This document shows positions 21,683 through 21,710 of a stretch of 21,710 nt of DNA, one piece after another. The stretch is from Firmicutes bacterium UBA5388. GTDB lineage: Bacteria; Bacillota; UBA4882; UBA10575. The notes beneath the pieces were generated by a model. That model was given only the letters and a program-made list of their open reading frames with translations. It was not told the origin of the DNA and ran no database searches. Position 1 is the first letter of the stretch, and every line of letters starts with the position of its first letter. The position numbers and the translations under genes were made by a program. The DNA is taken from positions 1-21,710 of the forward strand of contig DHOO01000088.1 in NCBI GenBank assembly GCA_002409975.1. The letters run 5' to 3'.

Positions 21683-21710
21683 AATATATTGATAGCCTAA
21701 TACCAGTCAA
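21683..21710 (-). promoter_or_regulatory. Probable promoter of the ABC ATPase-adaptor operon
   Basis: On the minus strand, TTGACT (21705-21710) and TATATT (21683-21688) are 16 bases apart, about 60 bases before the ATPase start. The -35 box ends exactly at the window edge. Confidence 0.55.

Overview
This window looks like chromosomal DNA from an anaerobic, diderm (outer-membrane-bearing) member of the Bacillota. Strong GGAGG ribosome binding sites, frequent TTG starts, intrinsic terminators and a SCIFF peptide/maturase pair (a clostridial marker) point to Bacillota. A TonB-dependent receptor with TonB, ExbB and ExbD requires an outer membrane. Negativicutes or Limnochordia/Hydrogenispora-like lineages would fit, but the sequence alone does not let me name the genus.

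Layout. 1-139: a partial tRNA-Gly(CCC) and a complete tRNA-Thr(CGT), then a terminator shared with a convergent HAD phosphatase/phosphomutase gene (208-870, minus). 1161-1880: a MenG/UbiE methyltransferase that appears to start at an ATT codon. 1974-5960: a promoter, a cobalamin riboswitch with terminator, and a btuB-tonB-exbB-exbD operon, which together form a self-contained outer-membrane vitamin B12 uptake module. 6050-9725 (minus): a GH13 glucan-active enzyme followed by a short alpha-glucan phosphorylase. 9877-10863 (minus): a PiT phosphate permease.

11191-12743 (minus): a SCIFF ranthipeptide precursor gene of only 45 codons and its radical SAM maturase, separated by a strong hairpin terminator/attenuator. 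13119-13837 (minus): a Phd/YefM-type antitoxin-like gene overlapping a Uma2-family nuclease gene, with a near-consensus promoter and a palindromic operator. 13959-15702: a cysteine-rich ferredoxin-like protein divergent from a Crp/Fnr-family regulator. 15798-16169: a histidine-rich YmaF-family protein. 16302-16685 (minus): a phosphofructokinase gene with a large in-frame internal deletion. 16913-18313 (minus): a MATE transporter. 18655-19825 (minus): a preQ1-I riboswitch controlling yhhQ-queF (queuosine precursor uptake and synthesis). 19896-21625 (minus): an ABC ATPase and a periplasmic adaptor lipoprotein with no permease gene in view.

Two riboswitch operons, a peptide-maturation pair and a toxin-antitoxin-like pair are the clearest functional units. 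Intergenic regions carry a dispersed imperfect repeat (10980-11113, 14821-14934, fragments near 13030-13118), a separate cluster of short direct repeats (12932-13118), and a duplicated leader sequence at 15765 and 16876. I saw no CRISPR array, rRNA, insertion sequence or phage gene.
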